DNA of 64,000 nt from positions 97,996 through 161,995 of the forward strand of contig NZ_LMUJ01000063.1 of NCBI RefSeq assembly GCF_009765975.1, in the 5' to 3' direction. The notes beneath the pieces were generated by a model. It was given only the letters and a program-made list of their open reading frames with translations, ran no database searches and was not told the DNA's origin. This stretch comes from Acidisphaera sp. S103 (GTDB lineage Bacteria > Pseudomonadota > Alphaproteobacteria > Acetobacterales > Acetobacteraceae). Of this stretch, positions 43,357 through 53,307 are shown piece after piece. Both the position numbers and the translations under genes were made by a program. The first letter of the stretch is position 1; every line of letters begins with the position of its first letter.

Positions 43357-45678
43357 TCAGGCTCGGGCGGCGCGTATCGCCGCCCAAACCCTGGCGGGGG
43401 TGGCCGGCATGTCGAAATGCCGGATTCCCAGGGGCGCCAAGGCGTCGTTGATCGCATTCATCGCCGCACCCAGCGCGCCCACGGTGCCCGCCTCGCCGAC
43501 GCCTTTGGCACCCAGCGGGTTGACCGCGGTCGGCACCTCCCGCGTCGCCAGCCGGAACGGCGGATATTCGGCGGCGCGCGGCATTTGATAGTCCATGAAC
43601 GACGCGGTCAGCATCTGCCCCGACTCCGCGTCATGGATGATCGCCTCACCCAACGCCTGCCCGACACCCTGGACGACGCCGCCATGGATCTGGCCCGCGA
43701 CGATCATCGGGTTCAGCACACGCCCGAGCTCCTCCACCGCGCTGTAGCGGACGATCTCGGTGACGCCGGTTTCCGGGTCGATTTCCACCTCGCAGATATG
43801 CGTGCCGTTCGGGAAGGTAACAGCGGTCGGGGTGAATTCGCCGGACTCGACCAAACCGCCTTCCTCACCGGGCGGGATATGGTCGGGATCGTGCGCGGTT
43901 CTGGCCACGTCGAGCAGCGAAACCGAACGGTCGGTGCCGGCAATGGTGAAGCGGCCACTGGAGAACTCGACGTCGACGACCGCGGCCTCCAGCAATTCGG
44001 CGGCAATTTTGCGGGCTTTGTCGACGACCTTGTCCACGGCCAGCATCACGGCCGAACCGCCGATGCACAGCGCGCCGGAGCCACCATTGCCCTTGCCACC
44101 GGACAGGTAGTCGGTGTCGCCGCCTTCCCAGCGGACCTGCTCGATGGGGACGTCGAAGCGTTCGGCGACAAGCTGGGTCATGGTCGTTTCAAGCCCCTGT
44201 CCTGTCGACATGGAACCGGAGCGCAAGATCAGCGTGCCGTCCTCGGCCAGGCGCAACGTGGACTGGTCCTTAGCCGGGCGAAGGAACGGGCCGCCGGCGA
44301 CCTCGATACAGTTGCACAGGCCGATGCCGCGCAGCCTGCCGCGTCCAACCGCATCCGCGCGCCGTTCCTCGAACGTGTCGAACGCGGCAAGTGCGGTTGC
44401 CTCTTCCATGTTTCCCTCGAATTCGCCGCAGTCGTAGGTGAAGGTCAGCGCGGTCTTGTAGGGCATCGCTTCGGGCGGGATCAGGTTGCGGCGGCGCAGT
44501 TCGTAAGGGCTGATCCCCAGTTCCCGCGCGGCTACGTCGATCAGCCGTTCGATGGCATAGGTCGCCTCCGGCCGTCCGGCCCCGCGATAGGCCGCCGTCG
44601 GCACGGTGTGGGTCAGCACGCCACAGACCTGAGCGGCGATGAACGGGATGTGGTAAACGCCGGCGATGCCGCCGATATTGCCCACGCCCCAGCCGGACCG
44701 GCCGGACACGTAGGCCCCCAGATTGACATCCCAGCGCAGTTTCAGCGCGGTGAATTTGCCGTCGGCGTCGAGCCCCAACGACGCGCTGATCCGCATTTCC
44801 CTGGCCTGTTCGTCGGTCAGGAAACCCTCGGTTCGATCCGCGATCCAGCGCACCGGACGTCCCAGTCGGCGTGCCGCCCACGCCACCAGCACCGATTCCT
44901 GGTGAACCCCGGATTTCATCCCGAAAGATCCACCGACATCGCCCGGCACGACACGGATATCCGTGGGCGGAATCTGGAAATTCCCGTTGGCCATGCCGTT
45001 GCGCAGAGCAAACGGCGACTGATGCGACGCATGGACCTCGATCCGTCCGTCGCCGGCGATGCAGGCCCAGGCGCCGCGCGGCTCCATCGAGTTCGCGGTG
45101 ACGCGCGAGACGGTGAAATCCAGAGCCGTGACATGTGCCGATCCCGACAGGGCGGCATCGGCGCCGTCCGCGTCGCCGCGCTTCCACAGAAATCCGATAT
45201 TGTCCGGCACATCGTCCCAAACCGGAGGTGCACCCGCCCGCATCGCCGCAACCGGTTCGATGACGACCGGCAACGCCTCATAATCCACGACGATCGCCTC
45301 GGCTGCCTCCAGCCCGGCCGCCCGGGATTCGGCGATCACCAGCGCCACCGGCTCGCCGACGAAGCGTACACGGTCGGAGGCCAGCAGTTTCCGGTCGGTC
45401 TTCGGGGCAGGGCCGCCATCAGGACGCGGGAACCCGATACCGCCGGGAATAGGGGCAACATCCGTCAGATCGGCCTCGGTATAGACAGCGATGACACCGG
45501 CGACCTCCCTGGCGGGGGTGATGTCGATGTGTTCGATGCGTGCATGGGCATGGGGAGACCGCAGGAAAATTGCGACCGCCATCCCGGCCGGTGCGGCGTC
45601 GGCGGCATAGTTACCCTGGCCGGTCAACAGCCGGAGGTCTTCCCGCCGTCTGACGGATTTTGCCTGGATCGTGGCCAT
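43357..45678 (-). CDS. Molybdopterin-binding subunit of xanthine dehydrogenase family
   Basis: 773 residues from ATG 45678. The N-terminal ald_Xan_dh_C part is followed by the molybdopterin domain with GDVGGSFGMKSGVHQE, TAAYRGAGRPEATYAIERLI, and the catalytic Glu in GAKGVGEAGTVGALGAAMNA near the C-terminus. The AYRGAGR loop is that of the form II CoxL-like group, not true CO dehydrogenase (AYRCSFR). These enzymes hydroxylate aldehydes or N-heterocycles. The usual FAD and 2Fe-2S subunit genes are not adjacent, so partners must be elsewhere. Confidence 0.93.
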   Translation of the reverse strand: MATIQAKSVRRREDLRLLTGQGNYAADAAPAGMAVAIFLRSPHAHARIEHIDITPAREVAGVIAVYTEADLTDVAPIPGGIGFPRPDGGPAPKTDRKLLASDRVRFVGEPVALVIAESRAAGLEAAEAIVVDYEALPVVIEPVAAMRAGAPPVWDDVPDNIGFLWKRGDADGADAALSGSAHVTALDFTVSRVTANSMEPRGAWACIAGDGRIEVHASHQSPFALRNGMANGNFQIPPTDIRVVPGDVGGSFGMKSGVHQESVLVAWAARRLGRPVRWIADRTEGFLTDEQAREMRISASLGLDADGKFTALKLRWDVNLGAYVSGRSGWGVGNIGGIAGVYHIPFIAAQVCGVLTHTVPTAAYRGAGRPEATYAIERLIDVAARELGISPYELRRRNLIPPEAMPYKTALTFTYDCGEFEGNMEEATALAAFDTFEERRADAVGRGRLRGIGLCNCIEVAGGPFLRPAKDQSTLRLAEDGTLILRSGSMSTGQGLETTMTQLVAERFDVPIEQVRWEGGDTDYLSGGKGNGGSGALCIGGSAVMLAVDKVVDKARKIAAELLEAAVVDVEFSSGRFTIAGTDRSVSLLDVARTAHDPDHIPPGEEGGLVESGEFTPTAVTFPNGTHICEVEIDPETGVTEIVRYSAVEELGRVLNPMIVAGQIHGGVVQGVGQALGEAIIHDAESGQMLTASFMDYQMPRAAEYPPFRLATREVPTAVNPLGAKGVGEAGTVGALGAAMNAINDALAPLGIRHFDMPATPARVWAAIRAARA

Positions 45679-45827
45679 TGTGCTTGCTCCCCGGTTGCCG
45701 CGGTGGAGCATAGCGGTTTTGCCGGGAAGCGCGATTCCGGACCGGCGGTGCGCCCCAACCTCGCCATTCGTTCGGGCCACGCTAACCGAGAGCCGACCTC
45801 AACATAATCCGATAACAACGACATCCG

Positions 45828-48800
45828 TTACCGCGAACGCGAATCATCTTCCGAGACAGCACGCGGCCGCATGGCGTCCAGGATCGCCCGGGACAGTGGC
45901 GTTCGACACAACGCCGCGACATCCATCGTCAGCCGCCGTTGCCAATTGGGCCGCTCCTTGTCGGTGCCCGGCAGATTGATCGCGACGGTCTCGCCGGCCA
46001 GGTCGTCGGCCTGCACCAACGCCAGCAGGGATGGCGTTGCGGAGACCAACGCATGCACCGCGGCGGCGAAGGCCAGCGGCATCGGCGCCGCCGGATCGAC
46101 ATCATCCGTCAGCAGTCCCTCGCTCCGAAGCACCCCGATCAGCTCGGTTTTTTCCTCGGTGCGCGCCTGCTCGGCGCTGGGATCGTCCAGCAGCGACAAT
46201 ACGCGTTTCTCGGCGATGTCCGAACCGTCCCACCATCCGGCCAACGTGGGCAGATCGTGCGTGGACACGCAGGCCGCGGCCAGCCGGCGCCATTCCGCCG
46301 GCGGACGGATGTGGCCGTCGCGGCGTTGGAACCACAGCACGCTGTAGGACAGGATGTTGGCGGCGGCCAGCGTCGCTGGCATGCCTTCAGGGACAGTACC
46401 CAGGTCCTCGCCGACCACCAGGCAGCGCGCCCGGTGACTCTCCAGCGCGACCTGAGCCAACAGATCCGTCATCGGATAGGTCAGATAGGCGCCGTCCGCG
46501 CCGCTTGCCCCGTCGGGAATGACGAACAGCCGGCGCAACCCCATCACATGGTCGATCCGCAGCGCGCCGGCATGACGCATGTTGGCGACCAGCAGCTCCT
46601 GGAACGCCCGGTAGCCGTCACGGCGCATTGCCACCGGGTCCGGCGGCGGCAGGCACCAGATCTGCCCCTGGGTCGCGATCGGATCGGGCGGCGCGCCCAC
46701 CGACACGCCATGCATCAGCGTATCCTGCGCCGACCACGCTTCGGCCCCATCCGGCGCGGCCCCCACCGCGAGGTCCCGGTAAAACCCTAGCGACAATCCA
46801 TCTTTGGTGGCCGACGCAGCGGCCTCGGCAAGCTGCCGGTCCGCCAGCCGTTGCAGGAACGCATGAAATTCGATGGTGTCCCGATACCGGGCGGCAAAGG
46901 CCGCGACCCCGGGATCGTCAGGATGGCGCAGTTCGGCGGGCCATTTCGCCCAGTCCGAGGTTCCCAGCGTCTCCGCGATCGTCTCGAACGTCGCGAAACG
47001 CAGAAGCCCGGCAGGAATAGGCTCGCCGCCGCTCGATGCCTTGAAAGCCGCAAGCAGCACGGCCCGCTTGGCGTCCCAGACGGACCGGTAATCGACCGGC
47101 CCCGGCAGGGAAGGCAGCCCGGACCCGCCCGGCAAACCAGAGACGTCGATATAGATCGGATCCAGAAAGCGCCGGTCCGACGGCTGATAAGGGCTGATCC
47201 GGCCGCGATCGTGCGGAAACAGCGCATGCAGCGGATTGAGTCCGATCACAGCGGCCCCCGAACGGCCCGCTTTGGCGGCGAGACACCTCAGAGTGCTGAA
47301 ATCGCCAATACCCTGGTCCCCCGCGGATCGCAGCGCATACAGATGCGCGGCTATGCCAAACCGGCGGCCGCCCCCCAGCAGCACCGGCGGCAGATAGCAG
47401 GCGTCCGGCGCGACGGTCAGATGACAGCCATGTTCGGGCCGGTCCTCGTCCAGCAGACGGTGCCGCCCAATCGGCTGCGGCGGCAGCACAAAATCGCCGC
47501 CGCCAGTGTGAAATCGTTCCAGGCTGCCGTCCTCGCGCAGCAGCGAGACCCAGGCGGGCCGCGGCCGCCCCAGCCCGACCGGAATAGCCTGCCCCACCCG
47601 ACCCGTCAGGACCGGCGGCAGAACAGGTTCCAGCGTCAGCCGAGCCAGGCTGTCAGTCAGATCGGCCCGCGAGGCGGCGGGTAGCCGCATCGCCGCCAAC
47701 AACGCCCGTTTCGTATCGGCCGGCACCGTGTGATGGCCGCCATCCATGTCCCACCAGATCGAATCGATCCCCGCCAGTCCCGCCAAGCGGTCGAGTTCCG
47801 CGTCGGAGACACCAATCGCCAACCCCGCCCCATCCGTCACGGCCGCGCACGTCCCGGCCATGACGGTGGCAGCGTGCCGGCCGGGCATTTCCTCTGTCGT
47901 GCCGATCGGAAGGGCGGTGGGCATCCGACCACCAGTCACTTCCTCCCGGAACACCGCCACCGACCGACCCTCGACGACCGTTCCCCCGCTACCCAGCACA
48001 CACGCCCACCGGTATCCCGGCCGAACCGCCGGCAGCACGACGTCAACCCCAGCCGCATCGGCATGGAATACCAGCGCCGCCCGCACATCCTCCGCGAACA
48101 GCACGGCGATCAGCGTGCGGTTGGTGTCGCGGTTCCAGTCCGCCTCGGCCATGATCCGGCCGTCCTGGGCATACCAAACGACATCCGCCAGCACTGCCGC
48201 ATCCGCCGGCTGGCCCCGCAACGCTCGCCCATCAAACAACGGCGCCAACGACCGGCGCACCCCAATCAGCGCGGCCGTGTCGCCGATCAGCGCCTCATCG
48301 GCAGCCGGCCAGTCCACCCACGAACAAGCATTGTCCATGGCATAGGCATTGTTGTTGCCCCGCTGCGTCCGCCCCAGTTCGTCCCCCATCGACAGCATCG
48401 GCGTGCCGCGCGACAGCAGCAGCGTCCCCAGCAGCGCCCGTACATCGCGCCCCCGAGCCGCCAAGACACCGGGATCGGATGACGGCCCCTCCGCCCCATT
48501 GTTCCACGACAGATTTCCATCGGACCCGTCGTGATTGTCCTCACCGTTCGCCTGGTTGTGCTTCGTTTCATAGGAAACCAGATCGGCCAGCGGGAACCCG
48601 TCATGCGCCGTGATGAAGTTGATGCTGCGGGACAGCGGCCGTCGTGCGAACACGTCCGCCGATCCGGCGAACCGCGTGGTGAATTCGCCCAACATCCCGC
48701 CATCACCACGCCAAAAGCGGCGCACCGAGTCCCGAAACCGATCGTTCCACTCCCCCCAACGCGACGGGAACGCACCAAGCTGATAGCCCCCGGCACCGAT

Positions 48801-49913
48801 ATCCCAGGGTTCCGCGATCATCACGCAACGGGACAGGACCGGGTCCTGCTCGACAGCGGACAAAAACGGAGCCTGCGGATCGAACCCCGTATCGCGCCGT
48901 CCCACGGTCACGGCCAAATCCAGCCGGAACCCGTCCACGCCCCCGTACAACGCCCACGCCCGCAGCGCGTCCATGCCCAGGCGCAGCACGACCGGCCGGT
49001 CCATCGCCAGCACGTTGCCGCAGCCGGCATCGTTCACATACAGCGATCGATCGGCCGCCAGCCGGTAATAACCCGCATTGTCCAGGCCCCGCATCGACAG
49101 CGTCGGACCAAGCTCATCGCTCTCACCCGAATGATTCAGCACCGCATCCAGGATCACGCTGATCCCCGCGCCATGCAGCGCATCGACAGCGGCGCGCACC
49201 TCGGCCCAGCCGCCAGGCGCCAGCCGAGGATCGGGCGCCAGGTAAGCAATCGGATTATAGCCCCAATAGTTGGACAGGCTCAGCGGCGGCAGATGCCGCT
49301 CATCGACCCACGCCGCGCTCGGCATCAGTTCCACTGTCGAGACACCCAGCCGCGCCAGATGCCCGATGCTGGCCGGGTGCCCGAGGCCTGCGAACGTCCC
49401 CCGGATCGCCGGCGGAATGTCCGGGTGGGTCATGGTGAAGCCGCGAACATGCAGCTCATAAATCACCTGACGGTCCCAATCGAATACAGGGCGCCCGCCC
49501 GCCGCCACCACCGGCGCACCGACGATCGCCTTGGGCATCAGCGCGGCGGTATCGTCGGACCGCGGACCGTCCCGATCGAACAGCCGAGGGTCCAGACGGA
49601 ACGGCCGGTCGATCGCCGTCGCCCACGGATCCATCAGCAGTTTGGACGGATTGAACCGCAGGCCATTCGCGGGGTTCCACGGGCCATAGGCGCGCAAACC
49701 ATAGCGCGCACCCGTGCCGACCCCGGCGACGTGCCCATGGACCACCGGCCCGGTCCGGCCAGGCAACCGGACCCGGTCGATTTCCTGGTCGTCCGCGTCG
49801 AACAGGCAGATCGCGACAGCCTCCGCGTCGGGCGCATGCACCGCCACGTCGATCCCATCCCCGACGATCGTGACGCCCAGCGTCTCCGGCGACCCCACGG
49901 CGGCCCCGCTCAA
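45828..49913 (-). CDS. GlgX-MalQ fusion: glycogen debranching enzyme and 4-alpha-glucanotransferase
   Basis: About 1361 residues from TTG 49913, which overlaps the glgA stop (TTGA). N-terminal half: isoamylase-type GH13 with VDGFRLDLAVTVG (nucleophile Asp), MIAEPWDIG (acid-base Glu) and NFITAHDGF (Asp), typical of GlgX. C-terminal half: GH77 amylomaltase with GALRIDHVMGL (Asp), VVGEDLGTVP (Glu) and STHDLPTLAGWWDG (Asp). All six catalytic residues are present. GlgX removes limit branches; MalQ recycles maltooligosaccharides. The linker near residue 690 is encoded by a palindromic repeat. A longer start at 50051 inside glgA was rejected. Confidence 0.92.
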   Translation of the reverse strand: MSGAAVGSPETLGVTIVGDGIDVAVHAPDAEAVAICLFDADDQEIDRVRLPGRTGPVVHGHVAGVGTGARYGLRAYGPWNPANGLRFNPSKLLMDPWATAIDRPFRLDPRLFDRDGPRSDDTAALMPKAIVGAPVVAAGGRPVFDWDRQVIYELHVRGFTMTHPDIPPAIRGTFAGLGHPASIGHLARLGVSTVELMPSAAWVDERHLPPLSLSNYWGYNPIAYLAPDPRLAPGGWAEVRAAVDALHGAGISVILDAVLNHSGESDELGPTLSMRGLDNAGYYRLAADRSLYVNDAGCGNVLAMDRPVVLRLGMDALRAWALYGGVDGFRLDLAVTVGRRDTGFDPQAPFLSAVEQDPVLSRCVMIAEPWDIGAGGYQLGAFPSRWGEWNDRFRDSVRRFWRGDGGMLGEFTTRFAGSADVFARRPLSRSINFITAHDGFPLADLVSYETKHNQANGEDNHDGSDGNLSWNNGAEGPSSDPGVLAARGRDVRALLGTLLLSRGTPMLSMGDELGRTQRGNNNAYAMDNACSWVDWPAADEALIGDTAALIGVRRSLAPLFDGRALRGQPADAAVLADVVWYAQDGRIMAEADWNRDTNRTLIAVLFAEDVRAALVFHADAAGVDVVLPAVRPGYRWACVLGSGGTVVEGRSVAVFREEVTGGRMPTALPIGTTEEMPGRHAATVMAGTCAAVTDGAGLAIGVSDAELDRLAGLAGIDSIWWDMDGGHHTVPADTKRALLAAMRLPAASRADLTDSLARLTLEPVLPPVLTGRVGQAIPVGLGRPRPAWVSLLREDGSLERFHTGGGDFVLPPQPIGRHRLLDEDRPEHGCHLTVAPDACYLPPVLLGGGRRFGIAAHLYALRSAGDQGIGDFSTLRCLAAKAGRSGAAVIGLNPLHALFPHDRGRISPYQPSDRRFLDPIYIDVSGLPGGSGLPSLPGPVDYRSVWDAKRAVLLAAFKASSGGEPIPAGLLRFATFETIAETLGTSDWAKWPAELRHPDDPGVAAFAARYRDTIEFHAFLQRLADRQLAEAAASATKDGLSLGFYRDLAVGAAPDGAEAWSAQDTLMHGVSVGAPPDPIATQGQIWCLPPPDPVAMRRDGYRAFQELLVANMRHAGALRIDHVMGLRRLFVIPDGASGADGAYLTYPMTDLLAQVALESHRARCLVVGEDLGTVPEGMPATLAAANILSYSVLWFQRRDGHIRPPAEWRRLAAACVSTHDLPTLAGWWDGSDIAEKRVLSLLDDPSAEQARTEEKTELIGVLRSEGLLTDDVDPAAPMPLAFAAAVHALVSATPSLLALVQADDLAGETVAINLPGTDKERPNWQRRLTMDVAALCRTPLSRAILDAMRPRAVSEDDSRSR
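47834..47866. repeat. Palindromic repeat inside coding sequence at the GlgX/MalQ junction
   Basis: CCGTCACGGCCG (47834-47845) pairs with CGGCCATGACGG (47855-47866) with one mismatch. On the coding strand it shares CACCGTCATGGCCGG, and after one inserted base ACGTG, with the intergenic copy at 41306-41326. It encodes the linker HAATVMAGTCAAVTDG. Confidence 0.7.
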
Positions 49914-51391
49914 GACGCTTCCTCGCGAGCCGGGCGTTCCGCCAGCAGCGATTGGTACAGCGCGACATAGCGGCTGGCCGATCCGCGCCACGATACATCG
50001 GCGGCCATGCCGTTCCGCTGCACCCGGTCCCAGACAGGCCGGTCGCGCCACAGCGCCAGCAGCCGGTGCAGGGCCGCCTGCAGGCCCTCGGCCGTGGTCG
50101 GCCAGAACTGAATGCCGGTGGCGACGCCGGCGACCAAAGCCGCCTCGTTCGCGTCGATCACCGAGTCCGCCAATCCCCCCACCCGGGCCACAACCGGGAT
50201 CGCGCCATACCGCAGGGCATAAAGCTGAGTCAGGCCGCAGGGTTCGAACCGCGACGGCACCAGCAGCGCGTCGCTGCCAGCCTGGATCAGATGCGCCACC
50301 GTCTCATCGTATCCGATGACACAGCCGACCGACCCAAGATGCCATTCGGCCGCCGAGACAAAAGCGTCCTCCAGATCAGGGTCGCCAGATCCCAGCACGG
50401 CAAGCTGCATACCCGCCGCCACCAGGCCGTCGATCTGGTCCACCAGCATGTCCAGCCCTTTTTGCGAGGTTAGCCGGCTGACCACACCGATCAGCAACGC
50501 ATCCGGCACCTCGTCCAACCCCATCCGCTGCCGCAACGCCGTCTTGTTGGCGTCGCGCCGGCCAAGCCGGCCGCGGCCATACCGACCGGGAATCAGTGTG
50601 TCGGTCGCCGGGTTCCATGTGGCGTCGTCGATGCCGTTCAGGATGCCGGACAGCACCCCCGCGCGATGGCGCAGCAACCCGTCCAGGCCCATCCCGTTCT
50701 CCGGCCCGGTGATCTCCCGAGCATACGTCGGTGACACGGTGGTGATCCGGTCGGCATAGGACAGGCCGCCTTTCAGGAAGCTGACATCGCCGTAGTATTC
50801 CAGCCCGTTCAGGATGAACGCCGAATCCGGCAATCCCAACCGAGGAAACAGCGCCGCCGGATAACGGCCCTGGAACGCCAGGTTGTGGACCGTCAGGACC
50901 GTGCCAGGCCGCGGACCATCATGGAAATGCAGGTAGACCACGGCCATCGCCCCCTGCCAGTCGTGTGCATGCACGATGTCGAACGCCAGGTCCGGCACGA
51001 TGCCGGTCCCGATCGCCGCTGCCGCGGCGCCCAGGCCGGCGAAGCGTAATCCGTTGTCCGACCATTCCCGTCCGTCCGCTCCAAGATACGGATTGCCGGC
51101 CCGCGCATAGAGATGCGGCGCATCCACCGCGAGTATATCCAGCGAGGCGCCGGCGGCTTGTGGGAACGTGCCGCGAAGTATCGTGGCCGGTCCGCCAAAC
51201 AGGTCCGGGAAGCGATGCACGGCGACGGCATCGGGCAGGGCGCCCAGCACCGCCGGATACCCTGGCACGATCGTCGTGGTTCGGGCGCCGGCCGCGTTGA
51301 GTGCCGGCGGCAGGCCGCCCGTGACATCGCCAAGCCCGCCGGTCTTCACCAGCGGGAAAATCTCCGACGCAACAGCCAGGATGCGAATCAA
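49910..51391 (-). CDS. glgA: Glycogen synthase (ADP-glucose)
   Basis: 493 residues, starting at TTG 51391 (IRILAVASEIFPLVKTGGLG); no ATG fits and the family begins right here. The ADP-glucose-binding KTGGL motif is at residues 16-20; the C-terminal GT5/GT1 half has LLVPSRFEPCGLTQLYALRY and the KTGGL-like second region. It elongates alpha-1,4-glucan from ADP-glucose. One base separates it from the glgC stop and it overlaps the fusion gene by 4 bases, so all three are coupled. Confidence 0.97.
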   Translation of the reverse strand: MIRILAVASEIFPLVKTGGLGDVTGGLPPALNAAGARTTTIVPGYPAVLGALPDAVAVHRFPDLFGGPATILRGTFPQAAGASLDILAVDAPHLYARAGNPYLGADGREWSDNGLRFAGLGAAAAAIGTGIVPDLAFDIVHAHDWQGAMAVVYLHFHDGPRPGTVLTVHNLAFQGRYPAALFPRLGLPDSAFILNGLEYYGDVSFLKGGLSYADRITTVSPTYAREITGPENGMGLDGLLRHRAGVLSGILNGIDDATWNPATDTLIPGRYGRGRLGRRDANKTALRQRMGLDEVPDALLIGVVSRLTSQKGLDMLVDQIDGLVAAGMQLAVLGSGDPDLEDAFVSAAEWHLGSVGCVIGYDETVAHLIQAGSDALLVPSRFEPCGLTQLYALRYGAIPVVARVGGLADSVIDANEAALVAGVATGIQFWPTTAEGLQAALHRLLALWRDRPVWDRVQRNGMAADVSWRGSASRYVALYQSLLAERPAREEAS

Positions 51392-51392
51392 A

Positions 51393-52658
51393 TCAGAGGT
51401 CCAGGCGATCGATCATGGGTTGGGTGACCAGGCAGATCCCCCGTTCGGTCCGTCGGAACCGGCGGGCATCGTCCACGGCATCCTCACCCACCACCAGTCC
51501 GGCCGGTATGCGCACGCCCTTCTCCACGATCACATTCCGCAGCCTGGCGCCGCGGCCGATATTGGCGTCCGGCAGGATGACCGCATTTTCGACGCGCGAA
51601 TAGGAGTGAACATGCACACCGGTGAACAGCAGCGACTGGCGCAGGAACGCCCCGGAAACGATGCACCCGCCGGACACCAGGGAGGAAATCGCTTCCCCCC
51701 GGCGGCCAACCTCTTCATGCACGAATTTGGCGGGCGGCGTGATTTCCGCATAGGTCCAGATCGGCCAGTCCCGGTCGTACAGGTCGAGCGCCGGAATAAT
51801 CGCCGTCAGGTCGATATTGGCCTCCCAATACGCGTCCAGCGTGCCGACGTCGCGCCAATATGCCTCACGTTCGGCGCCGGAGGTGATGCAGGAGGTGGTG
51901 AAGCGGTGGGCAACGGCTTTGCCGTGCTTGACCAGATACGGAATGATGTCCTTGCCGAAATCGCGGCTGGATGCGGGATCGGCGGCGTCTCGCTTCAACT
52001 GTTCGATCAGGAAGCTTGTCTTGAACACGTAGATGCCCATGCTGGCCAGTGCCATCGCCGGGTTATCGGGCATCGCTGGCGGATCGGCCGGCTTTTCGAC
52101 GAACGCGATGATCCGGTCGGTGGTATCGACATGCATGACGCCGAAGCCGGTCGCCTCCATCCGTGGGACCTCGATGCAGCCCACCGTCACGTCGGCGCCC
52201 TGTTCGGCGTGCTGTACCAGCATACGGGCGTAGTCCATCTTGTAGACATGGTCGCCGGCCAGGATGACGATGTATTCCGGGTCGTAGCCCTCGATGATGT
52301 CGATGTTCTGGAACAACGCATCGGCCGTGCCGGCATACCAACTGTCGCCGGACCGCTGCGATGCGGGCAGGATATCGAAACCCTCATTCCGTTCCGGGCG
52401 GAAGAAGTTCCAGCCACGCTGCAGGTGGCGGATCAGGCTGTGCGCCTTGTATTGCGTCGCCACGCCGATGCGGCGGATGCCGGAATTCACCGCGTTCGAC
52501 AGCGCGAAGTCGATGATCCGGCTCTTGCCGCCAAAATACACCGCCGGCTTGGCCCGTACGTCAGTCAGTTCCAACAACCGCGACCCACGTCCGCCGGCCA
52601 GGACGTAAGCCATTGCATCGCGGACGATCGGGGCCTGCAATCCGGGGCGTTGGGGCAT
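51393..52658 (-). CDS. glgC: Glucose-1-phosphate adenylyltransferase (ADP-glucose pyrophosphorylase)
   Basis: 421 residues from ATG 52658, preceded by GGGAGAC; a GTG 15 bases upstream is the alternative. Motifs: [20 protein letters not shown] (nucleotide binding), [33 protein letters not shown] (metal-binding Asp), VEKPADPP (the glucose-1-phosphate Lys) and a C-terminal left-handed beta helix ([16 protein letters not shown]). It makes ADP-glucose, the committed step of glycogen synthesis, and is normally allosteric. First gene of the glgC-glgA-glgX/malQ transcript. Confidence 0.97.
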   Translation of the reverse strand: MPQRPGLQAPIVRDAMAYVLAGGRGSRLLELTDVRAKPAVYFGGKSRIIDFALSNAVNSGIRRIGVATQYKAHSLIRHLQRGWNFFRPERNEGFDILPASQRSGDSWYAGTADALFQNIDIIEGYDPEYIVILAGDHVYKMDYARMLVQHAEQGADVTVGCIEVPRMEATGFGVMHVDTTDRIIAFVEKPADPPAMPDNPAMALASMGIYVFKTSFLIEQLKRDAADPASSRDFGKDIIPYLVKHGKAVAHRFTTSCITSGAEREAYWRDVGTLDAYWEANIDLTAIIPALDLYDRDWPIWTYAEITPPAKFVHEEVGRRGEAISSLVSGGCIVSGAFLRQSLLFTGVHVHSYSRVENAVILPDANIGRGARLRNVIVEKGVRIPAGLVVGEDAVDDARRFRRTERGICLVTQPMIDRLDL

Positions 52659-53305
52659 CGAGCCGTCTCCCACATAGGCGGTTCTTGTTATTCCGTCACA
52701 ATACGCACGCGTTCAAGAACGCGCCAGAACACTCCCGGGCCAAAAGCCGCCAATCACGAGGCGTTGTGATGCGCATACCGCCGCTCTCACCGCCAAGGCC
52801 CGGCGTGTCCCCATATGCATCAGGATGTGCGATGGGCGGAGAATTGTCTGACCGAACCGGTCGCCCCGTGCGTTCGGAACACGAACAACAATGAACACGA
52901 TAAATATAATTTTTACCCGAAAATCCCCATAAATGCCGCAAAGGCTCTTCTCTGTGCACCCTGCGCTCCGCCCTGCGCGCTCTGCGTCAAAAGCGGACTA
53001 TGTCCGGACACCGGCTACGAAGTCCGACGACGCCCCACCGGCATTTGGACAAGACCGGCCACGGCCCCAGGATAAATTACTCTGACAGGTGCTGATCGAG
53101 GATCGCCCCCACCCTTAGGGCTCGCCGGGGAATAAGCGAATTGTCCGGCGAACGCCGCCGGCCTCTCATCGTCATGGCGGGCGAAGGTCCGCCATCCACG
53201 CCTTGCTGTGTAGGTCTCGGAAAAGGCGTGGACGGCAGGCCTACGCCTGCCAGGACGGGACTGGGCGACAGTGCCAACATCGAAGCATTTGTTTATGCAC
53301 GAAGC
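52659..53305. other. Non-coding gap of 647 bases between glgP and glgC
   Basis: No credible gene in either strand. It contains an AT-rich stretch at about 52880-52935 (possible promoter region for glgC, about 230 bases from its start), a pyrimidine-rich run of CTCTGCG/CTGCGCTC-like units (52950-52990) and nested palindromic repeat copy B (53165-53307). Confidence 0.7.
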
Positions 53306-53307
53306 CT
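53165..53307. repeat. Nested palindromic repeat, copy B
   Basis: Left hairpin within GTCATGGCGGGCGAAGGTCC (from 53171) and GCCATCC; CCACGCCTT (53197-53205) pairs with AAGGCGTGG (53223-53231); right hairpin GGCAGGC/GCCTGCC. The segment 53193-53307 matches copy C in reverse at about 111 of 115 positions. Its edge reaches into the glgP stop codon (53306-53308). Confidence 0.85.

Noticed and set aside
43417..45807. 796-residue plus-strand open frame
   Set aside because: Antisense shadow of the molybdopterin subunit gene.
48531..49970. 479-residue plus-strand open frame
   Set aside because: Antisense to the GlgX half of the fusion gene; Arg/Pro/His-rich with no domain.
51168..52769. 533-residue plus-strand open frame
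   Set aside because: Antisense to glgC and the start of glgA.
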